DNA from: Physcomitrium patens
Lineage: Eukaryota > Streptophyta > Bryopsida > Funariales > Funariaceae
NCBI RefSeq assembly: GCF_000002425.4
Contig: NC_037256.1
Coordinates: forward strand, 10,250,269-10,314,268
Reading direction: 5' to 3'
Length of the DNA stretch: 64,000 nt
The notes beneath the pieces are model-generated. The model had not been told where the DNA came from and ran no database searches. It saw only the letters and a list, made by a program, of their open reading frames with translations. This document shows positions 11,411-22,930 of this stretch, piece by piece. Each line of letters begins with the position of its first letter. The first letter of the stretch is position 1. The position numbers were made by a program, and so were the translations under genes.

Positions 11411-11772
11411 TAGCCCCACTCCTAATTGTGCAATGCCTTCACAAATATACAATTGTTACCTATCTATAAACTACTTAACAAAACTCTACAAAGATACTAT
11501 TTCTTCTAGCCCACCCAATTGATCATTTGCTACATTATTGAATGTGCATTCCACTGAATCTGGTTCCAATTGCAAATCTTCTTCCTCCTCTTCCAGTCCA
11601 TCCATCGACTCCTTCCTCAACTGATTTGAGAGATCTTCATTATACTCTCCCAATTCATAGACTTGAGCTTCCAGTTTCAAGATCTGGACATTCCAAAGTT
11701 TCAATTGTTGCTGCTGCTAACTCATCCATTTTGGAACATCTTCAATTGACACTTGTGACTAGCTCCTCACTG
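11411..11772 (-). pseudogene. C pol C-terminal tail relic
   Basis: A minus-strand open frame at 11486-11704 encodes an acidic, heptad-rich stretch ('KLEAQVYELGEYNEDL', 'GLEEEEEDLQLEPD'), probably a coiled coil. It lies between the truncated RT and the 3' LTR, where the end of pol would be expected. No RNase H or integrase motif is seen, so the deletion probably joined the early RT to this tail. Function unknown. Confidence 0.4.
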
Positions 11773-12228
11773 TTAATTCTTAACTGGAACTACTACTCTC
11801 AAAAATACAAGAAATACAAGAAAATAACATTCTAGCCAACTCAAAACAACACCATAGAATGACTTTAACTGGTGCCTCACTCCTATTCTTTTACTACTTG
11901 GTGATAATGACAACATGTTACCCATACTGTCCGTGAAAGAGAATGGGAAGTAATCTTTCTTGGTCGCCACATTTAAGTTGTAGAAATCTTGATAGATGTG
12001 AACTTTTCCATTCTTTTTTGGTACCATAACAATTGGTGAAACCCATTCACTGAAAGGAACTGGATAGATAAATCCAACCTCGAAGAGCTTATCCAGCTCT
12101 TCTTTTACCATAAGTGAGTATTTTGGATTAAGTCGATGTTGTCTTTGGCGTACTGGTGTAGCGTTCTCTTCCAATATAATTCGATGTTCACAAACTTCAA
12201 TTGGAATTCCTTTCAAATTTGTATACAA
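11773..12228 (-). pseudogene. C reverse transcriptase, N-terminal fragment
   Basis: The frame has the typical Ty3 RT entry: 'EHRIILEENATPVRQRQHRL', then 'VPFSEWVSPIVMVPKKNG', then 'DFYNLNVATKKDYFPFSFTD'. After this the RT homology stops and the frame runs through unrelated residues, so palm motifs such as YxDD are absent. The copy cannot make active RT. Confidence 0.8.
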
Positions 12229-13160
12229 CTATGCAAAAGCAGTTTTATGCATTAAAAAGTAATCCACCCAAATTTCTTTCTCCTTACCTTTTATACCATC
12301 GTAAATTTGAATAATTTGGGGAGCCTATCCTGTACCTAAATTAATTAATTGACATCGTGGAATTTTAGAAGTCTCTAGAATAATGTTCTGCTCAATTCCA
12401 GAATCTTTCATAAAATTCAACACATGAAAACTTTCTAACTCCAGTTCCATAGCACTAAGGTGATTAACATCTTGTCTATTCATCCAATATGCAATCATAT
12501 GATCAGAATCGTCAATAACATCTAGAAGAACTAAATACTCTCCCGGTCCTTTGTACTGGTATTTCATTCTAGTGTGCTCGACAACTTACCTTGTATCAGC
12601 ATAAATTGGGTCAGGTATACCGATTTCTTCTTCTGTAGACTCATCTTCACAATCCGACGTGAATTTTGAACTAGTAACTTGAGTTTCTTTGTGATATTAG
12701 ACAAGCTACATTTGAAGCATAATTTTATCATTACCTTTCCAAATTATCAATGTATCATGGCCCTAGTCATTTCGAGCTTTAGCTTGATACAACCACAGTT
12801 ACCCAATAAAATTGGATATAATAATATAAAACTTTACAATCAAAAAATAATATAATCAATTTTGTAGGTAATCCCCACAATTACTGTATCAATACTTTGT
12901 AAAATATCCATAGGTTTAACTTGACTGGAATCAATCATTCTCAAAACTACTATAATAGGTAATAAATGATCCAAATCCAACTCTTCCATTATAGCGGCAT
13001 TTATAAGATTTATATTAGATCCTCCATCTTCATGCACTCTCGATAATAATACTCCATCAATTGAGACATCAATCATTGATGCATTCAGATTAGAATTCAA
13101 ACTTACTTCTTAGATTTCTTTATTTTGAGATCTACGACAAATTAATAAGAAATTCAAGGT
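12229..13160 (-). pseudogene. C retropepsin and protease-RT linker
   Basis: The minus frame at 12840-13100 has a retropepsin core, 'SIDGVLLSRVHEDGGSNINL', where family relatives usually have LIDGGSN. The active-site triplet is therefore D-G-G, and the Leu-Ile before it has become His-Glu. Downstream, a frame at 12325-12567 encodes the linker towards RT with no recognised motif. Stops and shifts interrupt the region. Confidence 0.7.
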
Positions 13161-13262
13161 AGTTCGGCACTCAGGTGCTACTGCCAATAGTTGCTTCATA
13201 GAGATCGTGGATTGTATGGTGCCCAATTCTTTTAGAATATCATCTTAATATCATCCTTGGAA

Positions 13263-15350
13263 TTCACACCTCTTAGAGGATCTTTCAATGAAAAAGAAGT
13301 TTCCCGAAACTATGTAGAGAATGGAACAGCTTGACAAAGAACCGAAGCCTCTGTAATTGGTACCTCATAGGAGTGCACAACCGATTCAGGTCTTATACTG
13401 AATAAAGAACCTATGTCAAGACCTGGATTGAATGGCTCCATAATTGGATCCAATTGGCCCTTCACTTCAGGATCACCCAAATATTGAATTGGTCCTTTTT
13501 CCTTTTTTTGACTTCTTGTAAGGATAGCTTGGACTACTTCTACCTAGTAAATTGGTGAATCTTGAAAACCTTGATTTATCTCCTCCATTGTTCCTTGGCT
13601 TTGGATCTGCTGATCTCGATTATTGAAATTGAACGGAGCATTACATTACTGATAAGTATGTCCCGACTACTTGCAATTCACACACACTGATGCATAATCA
13701 TCACTGGCTTTGAGATTGAGACATTCATTAGCATAATGACCAATCTGTCTGTAACAGAAACAACAAAGTGGTCTTCTTGCACCTCCATCCAACATATTGG
13801 GTGTCTCCACCAGTATATACCTACTAGGCTTGTTCTATGTAGGATTAGAAAATGATCCTAGTTGTCCCATTGGTACAGAGGGTATTTGGTTCGATGACGT
13901 CGTTGGAGCATATTATTGATATCTTTGCTGCTACTTTCTGTAGTTTTGGGGGTTTGATGCAGACCTTTGATTAAAATTGGAACTTTAAAAGTTATTGAAT
14001 ATTCGATTTTGTTGATTAGATTGATTTCCATTCCATCCATACGTATTTCTTATTTGAACTTGATTGAATTTCCATTGAGTTGGTGGAATCATGGTCTGAT
14101 TACTGAATTGTTGTTGCTTTTGTAAATGCCAAGAGTTTTGGGTATGGTGCTTTCCTCCACAAAATGTACATTGAATACCCGTTTGTCTGAGACATTTCGT
14201 ATCAAAATAACCTTGTCCCTTATAATTATTACACCACATATTAGATCTCATATTAGAAGGCTTATGTCGTTTCTCCTTATCTTTAGCCAAATTTATGGCC
14301 AATTCTTCCATCTTCTTTGTTAGATTTAATAACAAGGCTTCATTTGAATCTTTAACAGTCGCATTTGTGAACAACTCCGGTTGTTGATAGGTTGGTGATA
14401 TAAAATAAGGTGTCATTGTTATTGGAGCTATTGCTTAGAGTGGTATAGCATTAATTGATTTTTGCAACATAACATTCTTCATGTTGGATGCAGCCATTTG
14501 TGGATAATTATCCATTGATACATTTCTCGATTGTATTTGTTGGCTTCCTAAACTTGGAATCATCGTGGCCCCCGCTATTAATAATTGGTCATAATGACAT
14601 TCTTCCCATACCTTTATTTATGCCAATAATGCCTCTAATGTAGTTAGTCGAGCCTCTTTTATAAACATTTTAAATTTTGGTGGATGCAAACCATTGATTA
14701 ATATTGACAATATAAACGCATGTGAAATTTGATTATTTGACCATTTACGAAGTATATCCATGTCTCGGCCATAATATGACTATTGATTCTTTCGCAAATA
14801 TCTTGCTATTCATGAAACTTTTTCTTAGCTGATCTTTAAATCCAATTGGTCTAAAATAGGTTAAGAAAGCATTCCTCAAGGCCTCCCAATTAAAAAATCT
14901 ATCCATTGGTTGCCAAATATACTATTCAAAAGCTGTATCTTTTAAAGTTGCTGGCAACTATTTCAACAAAATGTCTTCAGTTCTACCATTATTAATCATA
15001 CAGGCTATCAAAAATTGAGATATATGATGATCGGGATCAGAGTCCGGCTAACCATTAAAAGTAGGTAATGGTGCCACTTGTAGTTCGGTCTCCTACTACT
15101 TCCATTTGTATTGCAATTGGTACTTCTGGCACTCTCATGGCCATTGGTGTTATCACTAGACTCTTTGCTATTTGAATTTGAATTTTTCTTCGTTTGGTTT
15201 TACTTGGACCTATAATTCTTTTTTATGATTCCCATAGGAGATTTCTTATGCGTAATCGCTCCTATCTTTCTTTTGCTTGTCGATTAATTCTTTGATAATC
15301 CTCTTCTTTATGATTATTACTCATAATCTTTTATTCTTCTTTACAAAATC
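13263..15350 (-). pseudogene. C gag with two zinc knuckles, plus gag-protease linker
   Basis: Read on the minus strand from about 15330, the region gives a retrotransposon gag with broken frames. The best frame (13985-14416) has two knuckles: CNNYKGQGYFDTKC, in which the second Cys and the His have changed, and CTFCGGKHHTQNSWHL, which lacks its last Cys. A third, CKQ-like knuckle lies near 13730-13770. Next comes the linker 'KGQLDPIMEPFNPGLDIGSL' and 'FSIRPESVVHSYEVPITEAS' (about 13290-13530), which has one internal TAG. This linker is the segment found again inside the A LTRs. Confidence 0.75.
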
Positions 15351-15474
15351 AATATTGCCTTGAATTATAACTCAAATATTTGTAACCCTAAAACTGGTTC
15401 TTCTCACATTCTCATTCAACATATAATTCCATCTCCCATACAATCAATTTCTAACATTTCATATTGTTATCATT

Positions 15475-15492
15475 TCCTTGACAGTGGCACCA
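15475..15492 (-). promoter_or_regulatory. Probable primer-binding site of C
   Basis: On the minus strand, just inside the 5' LTR, the sequence TGGTGCCACTGTCAAGG begins with the TGG expected of a tRNA 3'-end complement. The tRNA species is not assigned. Confidence 0.5.
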
Positions 15493-15495
15493 AAA

Positions 15496-15951
15496 TGTTG
15501 TTCTCGTTGTGTTCAAGCTTCAATATACCAAAGCAATTGAACTAATAGAAGTTGATTCGAACACGAAGAAAGACTTGTTATATAAATTGGGTTTGTTAGT
15601 GTCACAATTGACTGTACTCTAGCTATCTAAAATCAATTATCAAACTACAAAATACCAAGGCTTATTACTTCTGTCTTAATTCAATATCTTCACTTAACAC
15701 AACACAATTCGATAATCTCAATTCTCAAGATCACTCATTTTCTCCAAAACGGTCAGTCCAAAGTCATATTTCACAATATTCTAATCACAGTTTCAACAAT
15801 ATTTCTCTCAATCACAATTCTTCATAAGAAAATAATAAAAGCAAAGAAAACAAAGAGGTAGCACCAAGCTTACTCCAGCTTATGACTCTCACAGTGTGGC
15901 CCTTCAATCTCCCTTTTTTCAACCTCTTTATCCTACCAAAAGATGGACCGT
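15496..15951 (-). repeat. C 5' LTR, part 1
   Basis: This is a direct repeat of 8885-9493, with about 150 bp deleted. It is interrupted by A1 after 'gatggaccgt' and continues at 33117-33281. Confidence 0.85.
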
Positions 15952-17271
15952 TGCGTGTTGTAACACAAGTATATAGTGAAAATAAAAAGAAAGGGGAATT
16001 TTATTAATATTCAGTTACCTCGAATATTGGGAGCATCGACCAATTCCAGTGCAAATACTGAGTGGTCAGGTTCAGTCACTCCGTTACAGTCAGCCGGGGC
16101 ATACTGAAATGCTCTGTTCGATTCCAATAACGGGAGTCAGCAGGAAGAAAAGGACCAATTCACACGACGGGTTCGAAGAGCCAATTGGATCCAATTTCGA
16201 GAATCCAATCCGGGTCCTCTTATCCAATATGAGACCTGAATTGGCTGGTCAACCCAATTACGGGAAAATCCAGGTCTTACTACGGGTCTTAGCCAATCTG
16301 ATGCGAGGACCAATTTGACCCAATTATGGGAACATCCAGGTTACTACTGGACTCTTATCCAATATGAGACCTGAATTGGTCGGGCGACTCAATGTGGTCC
16401 CGATTACAGGGTTCGATTCTGTTTCAGGCTGTCCTGTTCTCTGTGCCGTTTCAGGGAACGTTGTTTTCGGTAAATGGATTTCTTAAAGGTAAAAATGGAG
16501 GAAAAAGCTATGACGGCGAGAGCTAATTTCGGATCCAAGCTTGACGGTGGGAGCCAATTCCGGATCTAAGACGGAAGATTGAAGAAATTCAGAGGATAAG
16601 GTTAGGAGAAGAATAAGTTTGAAGGGGGGTTTTTTTTTTTCTCTGGGAATCGGAGGGAGCTAGTTTCAAGCTTTTGCAAGGTTACTAGTTCGGTTTTCAT
16701 TGGAGGTTTTTGAAGATCAAGGAGATTAGAGAGAGGAGCTTCATGCTTCGGGTCGGGGAAGGAAAGACAGAGAATTTGGATTTTTCTTCTTCGTAGAGTT
16801 TTGGGAAGGCTGAGGCAATCGCTGCTGAAGTCAGTATTGTAATGGTGAATCGGGATTTTTAATGAAGTGGGTTTGAATATTCTTGACTGTTTTGTGAAAT
16901 CGAGTTACGTTTGTGATTGAAGGATTAAAAGGGCGTCTATAGGATTGAATATGCGGAGTGAATAAAATTTATTGGGTTAATCTAACAAGACAGTCAGTGG
17001 ATACAAGATCATAAGTACAAAGTGGTATTGAAGATTAACAGTTTGGGTTGTTCGGGGTTCTCTGTAATGTCTAGAGACCTACCGGTTGGGGCAAAAAGGA
17101 CTTCGACAAGCAGTCGAAGAGCATCCGTATAGATTTACGGTACATTGTTGCAGTTGTTTATATTCCAGCAGTCCAAACTGATAGACTGCTTTAATATCGA
17201 TGAATCTCCATACTACCTTCTATAGCCAGACGCCCGGCGCGTTCTCGAGCAAAAAAGCACGTAATACGACA
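15952..17271 (+). repeat. A1 5' LTR
   Basis: It starts tgcgtgttgtaacac (one base short of TGTCGTGTTGTAACAC) and ends gtaatacgaca. It contains an eroded copy of C coding sequence (about 16050-16470), two units of the 27-bp repeat (about 16524-16570), a G6/T11 homopolymer junction, and the conserved ctcgagaacgcgcc-type block near its 3' end. No classical TATA box is obvious. Confidence 0.9.
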
Positions 17272-17276
17272 AAAAG

Positions 17277-17295
17277 TGGTGAACCCGACGTGAAA
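17277..17295 (+). promoter_or_regulatory. Primer-binding site of A1
   Basis: TGGTGAACCCGACGTGAAA begins five bases after the LTR and starts with the TGG expected for a tRNA-primed element. The same site follows the LTR in A2 (minus strand, about 25339-25357) and, with changes, in A3 and A4. The tRNA is not assigned. Confidence 0.6.
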
Positions 17296-17343
17296 GCTTG
17301 AGGTGGAAGGTATTGGATTTTGGTTGATTTTATCTTTATTTTT

Positions 17344-18098
17344 ATGGAAAACGAAAATAAAATTTTTGAAGGATTTTTGGGAGGAGTTTCTGGTGAGGAA
17401 TCTTCTAAACGACAAGGTATGCACGTGGACCCATCTATTGCTAGTTTGTTTCAAGCCTTCTCATTGTCAATGCAGCAACAGCAAAGCAATGATCGAAAGG
17501 AAGCTTTGGCAACCAAAGCATTGCAAGCAGTGGTCAATAAAATTGATCAATTTGATGGGAGGAATATTTCAAGGTATTTAAGATGTTATGTTCATGAAAT
17601 GGAATTAAATCGGGTTTCAGAGAAGAAAATGGTTGCATTATTTGGACTTGCCACGATATTAGAGATAAGAGACCACATTACATCGATTACGGATCGTTAT
17701 GGGAATTCATGGGAGGATTTTTTACATGCATTGAAAGACGAATATTTCTTGGAAGATGCTGATCGCATTACTAAGAAGCTGTTTCTGGGATGGATTGAAC
17801 GGCCCAATAAGAATTTGCAAGCAACAGAGCTACTAAGGGAATTTGAGAGGCAGTACTCTCAATTATCAAAGGTAGAAAAATTGACATTGGAGCCGAACAA
17901 AGTTGATCTATTTCTTCAAGCTGCTGATGGAGAATTGCAAGAGAAATTAGAACCCCTTCTTGAAGACAAAGAAGAAGATGAAGGATTGACAACGAAGTGG
18001 AAGAACGTTGAAGATGCGGTAGGGTTGCTTACAAAAAAAGAAAGGAGGAAGGATAGGAGTAATATTCCGAAAACAGTACAAGCACCCAAAGCTCCAGT
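17344..18098 (+). pseudogene. gag: A1 gag, N-terminal part (split by A2)
   Basis: Gag forms the particle around the element RNA. I chose ATG 17344 (MENENKIFEGF) rather than the in-frame ATG at 17320 because the sequence is conserved across copies only from MENENK. The product has a Gln-rich stretch (SMQQQQSND) and a helical capsid-like region with 'WEDFLHALKDEYFLEDADR', 'NKNLQATELLREFERQYSQL' and an acidic segment 'LLEDKEEDEG'. The frame is open to 18098, where A2 is inserted after 'QAPKAPV'. It continues at 26645. Confidence 0.9.
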
Positions 18099-18102
18099 AC
18101 GT

Positions 18103-19379
18103 TGTCGTATTACGTGCTTTTCTGCTCGAGAACGCGTCGGGCGTCTGGCTGTAGAAGGTAGTATGGAGATTCGCCGATAGTCAAGCAGTCTATCAGTTTT
18201 TGACTGCTGGAATATAAACGACTGCAATAATGTACCGTAAATCTATACGAGTGCTCTTCGACTGCTTGTCGAAGTCCTTTTTGCCCCAACCGGTAGGTCT
18301 CTTGACGTTACAGAGAACCCCGTACAACCCAAACTGTTAACCTTCAATACTGCTTTGTACTTACGATCTCGTATCCACTGACTGTCTTGTTAGATTAACC
18401 CAGTAAATTTCATTCACTCCGCATACTCAATCCTATAGACACCCTTTTAATCCTTCAATCACAGACGTAACTCGATTTCACAAAACAGTCAAGAGTATTC
18501 AAACCCACTTCATTTAAAAATCTCGATTCACCATTACAACACTGACTTCAGCAGCGATTGCCTCAGTCTTCCCAAAACTCTACGAAGAAGAAAAATCCAA
18601 ATTCTATGTCTTTCCTTCCCCGACCCGATTTCCCATTGAAAAAAAAAAAAAAAAAAAAAACCCCCACCACTCCAAAACTATATCCCCCGTAACCTTATCC
18701 TCTGAATTTCTTCAATCTTCCGTCTTAGATCCGGAATTGGCTCCCACCTCAAGCTTGGATCCGAAATTGGCTCTCACCTCAACTTGGATTCGAAATTGGC
18801 TCTCGCCGCCAAGCTTTCTCCTCCGTTTTTACCTTTAAGAAATCCATTTACCGAAAACAACGTTCCCTGAGATGGCACACAGAACAGGACAGCCTGAAAC
18901 AGAATTGAACCCCGTAATCGGGACCACATTGAGTCGCCCGACCAATTCAGGTCCTATATTGGGAAAGATGCCCGTAGTAACCTGGATGTTCCCGTAATTG
19001 GGTCCAATTGGTCCTCGCGTCAGATTGGCTAAGACCCGTAGTAAGACCTGGATTTCCCGTAACTAGACTGCATTGGGTTGCTCCACCAATACAGGTCTCA
19101 TATTGGGTAAGAGGACCTGGATTGGATTATCGAAATTGGATCCAATTGGCTCCTCGAACCCGTCGTGTGAATTGGTCCTTCTCTTCCTGCTGACTCCCGT
19201 TATTGGAATCGAACGGGGCATTCCAGTATGCTCCGGCTGACAGTAACGGAGTCACTGAACCTGACCACTCAGTATTTGTACTGGAGTTGGTCGATGCTCC
19301 CGATATTCGAGGTAACTGAATATTAATAAAATTCCCCTTTCTTTTTATTTTCACTGTATACTCGTGTTACAACACGACA
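18103..19379 (-). repeat. A2 3' LTR
   Basis: It reads TGTCGTATTACGTG...GTTACAACACGACA on the plus strand. It includes a long A tract followed by C5 (about 18638-18665) and three degenerate 27-bp units (about 18727-18815). An eroded C-derived coding segment lies at about 18860-19270. It is near-identical to 25363-26640. Confidence 0.95.
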
Positions 19380-19441
19380 TCCACCCCCTCTGAACCTGTG
19401 CATCCTCCGGTATGCACCAATTTACCCAATTGCTGTTTGAT

Positions 19442-21379
19442 TCAGAATATATCCCCTACGTCTTTGTCCAGTTCGTCTTCGTCACCTTCATTATCCATAT
19501 CACTTTCATCTTCTTGCTGCGGAATCTCTGTATCTTCATTAAGGTCTTCCATATCCATCTCTGCGTGTCTTCGTTTAAATATTTTTACTCTCTTCCCTGC
19601 AATTGGTATTTTCAATTTTGTACCATCTAACTGCCGTAATGAGTAAGTCGCATTATCATGAACATTTGTTACAACATATGGTCCAAACCAACGTTTTGAA
19701 AATTTCCGCAAAGTACTATATTGATTATCCAAACTATTGTCATAAACAAGTACCCAGTCACCTTCCTCGATTGCTTTTGGTCTCAATCGATGTTGCTTAT
19801 TGAATCGCGCCTTGTTTTGTAACCTTGCTCTTTTTAACCTTTCCAATGCTATCTGGACATCTTCCGTTCTTTGCTCCAATTGTCGAATCCTAATAGCCAG
19901 AAATTCTTCTCTTGTCAATCCATCTTCCCATGGTAGCATACTCCAAGTAAGTACCTTTTCTTCAATCGGCATAATTGGTTTTTGACCTGTCATAAGTTCT
20001 ACTGGCATATATCCTGTCACCGAACTATGTGTTGTTCGATCAGCCCATAATGCAAATGACAAAAGCCGTGGCCACTCTTTAACCTTCCCATTACAAGCTT
20101 TAACCAATGCTTTCACAATCGGCGGGTGACCGCGTTTGCTTTTCGCATTCCCTTCCGGATTATAAGCAGTAGTAAGTGATAGTTTAACTCCACATTTTTC
20201 AAAGAACTTACGAGCTTCTTGTGCATTTAATTCTCCACGATCTGCAGTGATTTTTCCTACGCACCCGTAACGGCAAATGACATCTTCAAGCAAAAACCTA
20301 CAAATCCCCCCTGTAGATTTTGTCCTCAATGCTCTTCCTTCTACTTGATTTGATAAATCTTCACGAGCTAAAACCAAATATCTCATCTGCCATAACCCAA
20401 CCGGCATAATAACCAAATCAACAACCCATTTAAAATGAATAGCCAGAGGATACGTAGGATGAAGACCATCTCGATGTCGGATATTAGAATACGATTGACA
20501 GATTTCACATGACTCTACAAATGAGAGCACATCTCGATACATATTTTTCCACCAATATCGTTCCTTGAGTTTAGCAAAAGTAGCCCAGATTCTTCTATGG
20601 CCTGCCCATAAACTATCATGAAACTCTTTTAATAATTTTAGTTTTTCTTCCCTTTTGCCTATCACTCGTTGTGGCATCCCAATTCCTTTCTTCAGTCTCT
20701 TCCATAAGAATCCATCTCGAAGTAAAATTCCATATGCTTTTTTTCTTATTTGTTTGAATTTTTCTGTTGACCAATTCCCCTGCTTAGACAAGGTATTCAA
20801 ATAATGACCAATATCCAATAATTCTCCTTCATAAGATTCTTCAAGAAATAGCTTGTCTTCTCTGTTGAGATTTGATATTGAATAGAATTTCAATCCGACA
20901 TCATCAATGTCTTCAACCATTTCGTCCTCCCTCTCGTATCTTGCTCGAGATAGCATGTCTGCTACTAAATTGTCCTTTCCAGTGATATGCTTAAATTCTG
21001 GATTTAGTGACTTAATATAAGCAATCCATCTCAACATTGTAATATCTGGCGTTGAACAGTTAATAATCATTCCAAGCAATGGCAAGCAATCTGTTTCAAT
21101 TACTACTACTGCCCCAATCAAATAGTCCTTTTCAGCTTTTATAGCCGAAATGACTCCCCAGAGTTCTCTTTTGACTTGCGAATATGCACGCTGACGAATA
21201 CTTAAAACTTTAGCCCCAAATCGAACTGCAAATCTACTCCCATTCGAATCATCTTGACCCACAGCCCATCCAACGGCAATTGGACTAGCGTCTACAGTAA
21301 GAATCACTGGTCTATTGCACTTATAATCAACCTTCCTCAATATTGGAGGTGACATCAATAATTCCTTCAATCTTTGCAT
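19442..21379 (-). CDS. pol: A2 RNase H and integrase
   Basis: The 645-codon frame is uninterrupted. RNase H occupies roughly residues 20-145, with D30 (LTVDAS), E72 (RELW), D97 (ETDCLP) and D141 (VADMLSR). Integrase follows: zinc domain H254, H261, C291, C294 (CEICQ), core D321 (VVDLVIMP) and D380 (TADRGE). The third catalytic position (residue 415, in NAKSKRGH) is Lys, where A1 and A3 have Glu (NAKSERGH). The change GAA to AAA lies in a CpG context. A GPY/F module (KRWFGPYVV) and an acidic tail (EDESDMDNEGDEDELDKD) follow, with no chromodomain. Integrase would insert the cDNA into the genome, but this copy should be inactive. A TGA upstream separates it from RT. Confidence 0.9.
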   Translation of the reverse strand: MQRLKELLMSPPILRKVDYKCNRPVILTVDASPIAVGWAVGQDDSNGSRFAVRFGAKVLSIRQRAYSQVKRELWGVISAIKAEKDYLIGAVVVIETDCLPLLGMIINCSTPDITMLRWIAYIKSLNPEFKHITGKDNLVADMLSRARYEREDEMVEDIDDVGLKFYSISNLNREDKLFLEESYEGELLDIGHYLNTLSKQGNWSTEKFKQIRKKAYGILLRDGFLWKRLKKGIGMPQRVIGKREEKLKLLKEFHDSLWAGHRRIWATFAKLKERYWWKNMYRDVLSFVESCEICQSYSNIRHRDGLHPTYPLAIHFKWVVDLVIMPVGLWQMRYLVLAREDLSNQVEGRALRTKSTGGICRFLLEDVICRYGCVGKITADRGELNAQEARKFFEKCGVKLSLTTAYNPEGNAKSKRGHPPIVKALVKACNGKVKEWPRLLSFALWADRTTHSSVTGYMPVELMTGQKPIMPIEEKVLTWSMLPWEDGLTREEFLAIRIRQLEQRTEDVQIALERLKRARLQNKARFNKQHRLRPKAIEEGDWVLVYDNSLDNQYSTLRKFSKRWFGPYVVTNVHDNATYSLRQLDGTKLKIPIAGKRVKIFKRRHAEMDMEDLNEDTEIPQQEDESDMDNEGDEDELDKDVGDIF

Positions 21380-21400
21380 TGCCTGAATATGCCTTTCTTC

Positions 21401-22230
21401 TCATTCAAATCGGTAACCCTTGCGTAACAGTTCATATAATGGATCCGCTATGTGAGCAAAATGAGGGATCCAGATTCGATAAAATACACATGCACCCAAA
21501 AACCTGCTAACCTCTGTTAAAGAACCACAATCCTCTTTCATCCTTCCAATTGCATCAACTTTAGTCAGATCTGGTTTTCTTCCGTAAGATCCACATAAAT
21601 GTCCAACAATTACAACCTCTCGCATTCCAAATACGGACTTCATACCCGATAATGTAAGATGAACTTCTCCAAGCCGAGTTAAAATCTTTTCACAATCTTG
21701 TATATGATCAACAACATATCTGCGACACCCCCTCGTATCTAAAGTTTCATCCTTGTCTCCTTCTTTGCACCCTTTTATAGGAAAATCATCCAGAAAAGGC
21801 ATAGTCTTTTCCGGGATAAAATCTCTCAATACCTTATTCATCCCATTCATCATATGCGCAACTGAGTTGGTCGCGCCTTGAGGAAGAGTGCACATTCTAA
21901 CCAACCCAAGCGGTGTCCTCATCGTTGTCATATCTCTACTTCCTTCGGCAAGTTGAAATTGATCATAACCTGAATACAAATCACCCATTGAATAGTTCGC
22001 CCTTCCAGCAAACGCCTCAGCAAATTCATCCACAATAGGTCCAATTCCTGCATTCCTGACAGTTACAGCATTCACCAGCTGCATATCTTGAATAAACCGC
22101 AGTGACCCATTCTTCTTAGGTACCGTAAACCATCGACTAGAATACGGCGCAAATGAAGGTTCCAATATTTTCATCTTTATCTTTTCTTTCAATAGTTCCA
22201 CTAATTTAGGTAATGTGCCCTTGGTACTGG
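21401..22230 (-). CDS. pol: A2 reverse transcriptase, main part
   Basis: The meaningful frame starts near 'LPKLVELLKEKIKMKILEPS'. Motifs in order are 'WFTVPKKNGSLRFIQDMQ', the first catalytic Asp in 'MGDLYSGYDQ', 'MRTPLGLVRMCTLPQGATNS', and the catalytic pair in 'FLDDFPIKGC' (FLDD in place of YxDD), then 'SRFLGACVFYR' of the connection. It would copy element RNA into cDNA in the particle. It ends at a TGA where A1 has Trp ('RFKWEERHI'). The FLDD-FPIKG style recalls a fungal Ty3 lineage rather than common plant elements; this is from memory. Confidence 0.88.
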
Positions 22231-22930
22231 AATCGGTCTTAGATTCCAAGGTACATGCGGTACAGTGAAGATAACCATAGGTGTTATAATATTTGGATCC
22301 ACACACCCAATTTTATGAGATTCGAAGGCAAACGATCTACCTTGTTTAGCCAACATCTTTTTGAAGCAAGTAATTTCCTCCGGCAATAAAGAACCATCAA
22401 AACCAATCTTCAATTCTTCAAAAGTCTCTTCAGTAAACTGATGTCCAATACTCATTGGATCTCTTAAACTTGCTTCTTTTGATGCTTCTCCCATTTGTTC
22501 TTTAGAATCCTCTGGTAATGGTCCGGCAACAGGCTTTACCTTCTTATCTGCCGTTTTATATCTCGTCTCTACTGTGACTTCTGGTGCTTGAAAAGATTCA
22601 AGCATGGTATAAACCTCTCTCGAATGAATCTCAACAATCTTATCATTATCCCCTAACCCAATAGATGTAATCAATTCCAATGAATCTTCCAGCCCATTTT
22701 CTTCATAAACACCCAAAATCCTCTCATCATCTTGCAATGTACCCATCTTGCATAACTGTCCTTCAATATCATATAATCTTTTTCTTTCTTTTCTTTTAAA
22801 ATCATCAACTTTCTTATACATAATATTTCCATTCTCCAATATACCAATAAAACTCGCATCAAAGGCACCTTCATCTCGCGAGAGTACCTCCTCTTTTGTA
22901 CCTCCATAATCTCGCTTTACAGTGGTACCT
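22201..22930 (-). CDS. pol: A2 RT N-terminal extension, in a different frame
   Basis: The frame from about 22925 (overlapping the end of the PR frame) to 22201 reads through 'GILENGNIMYKKVDDFKRK', 'LGVYEENGLEDSLELITS', 'FDGSLLPEEITCFKKMLA' and 'VPWNLRPIPVPRAH'. The last motif is the entry to RT. The frame is -1 relative to PR, and RT proper is again -1 relative to this one. The second break falls inside the RT domain near 22222. Both breaks are identical in A1 and A3. Confidence 0.8.

Noticed and set aside
19398-19985. Plus-strand open frames opposite A2 integrase, and similar ones opposite A1 integrase
   Set aside because: They are antisense shadows of the integrase coding strand and recur only because the element copies are alike.
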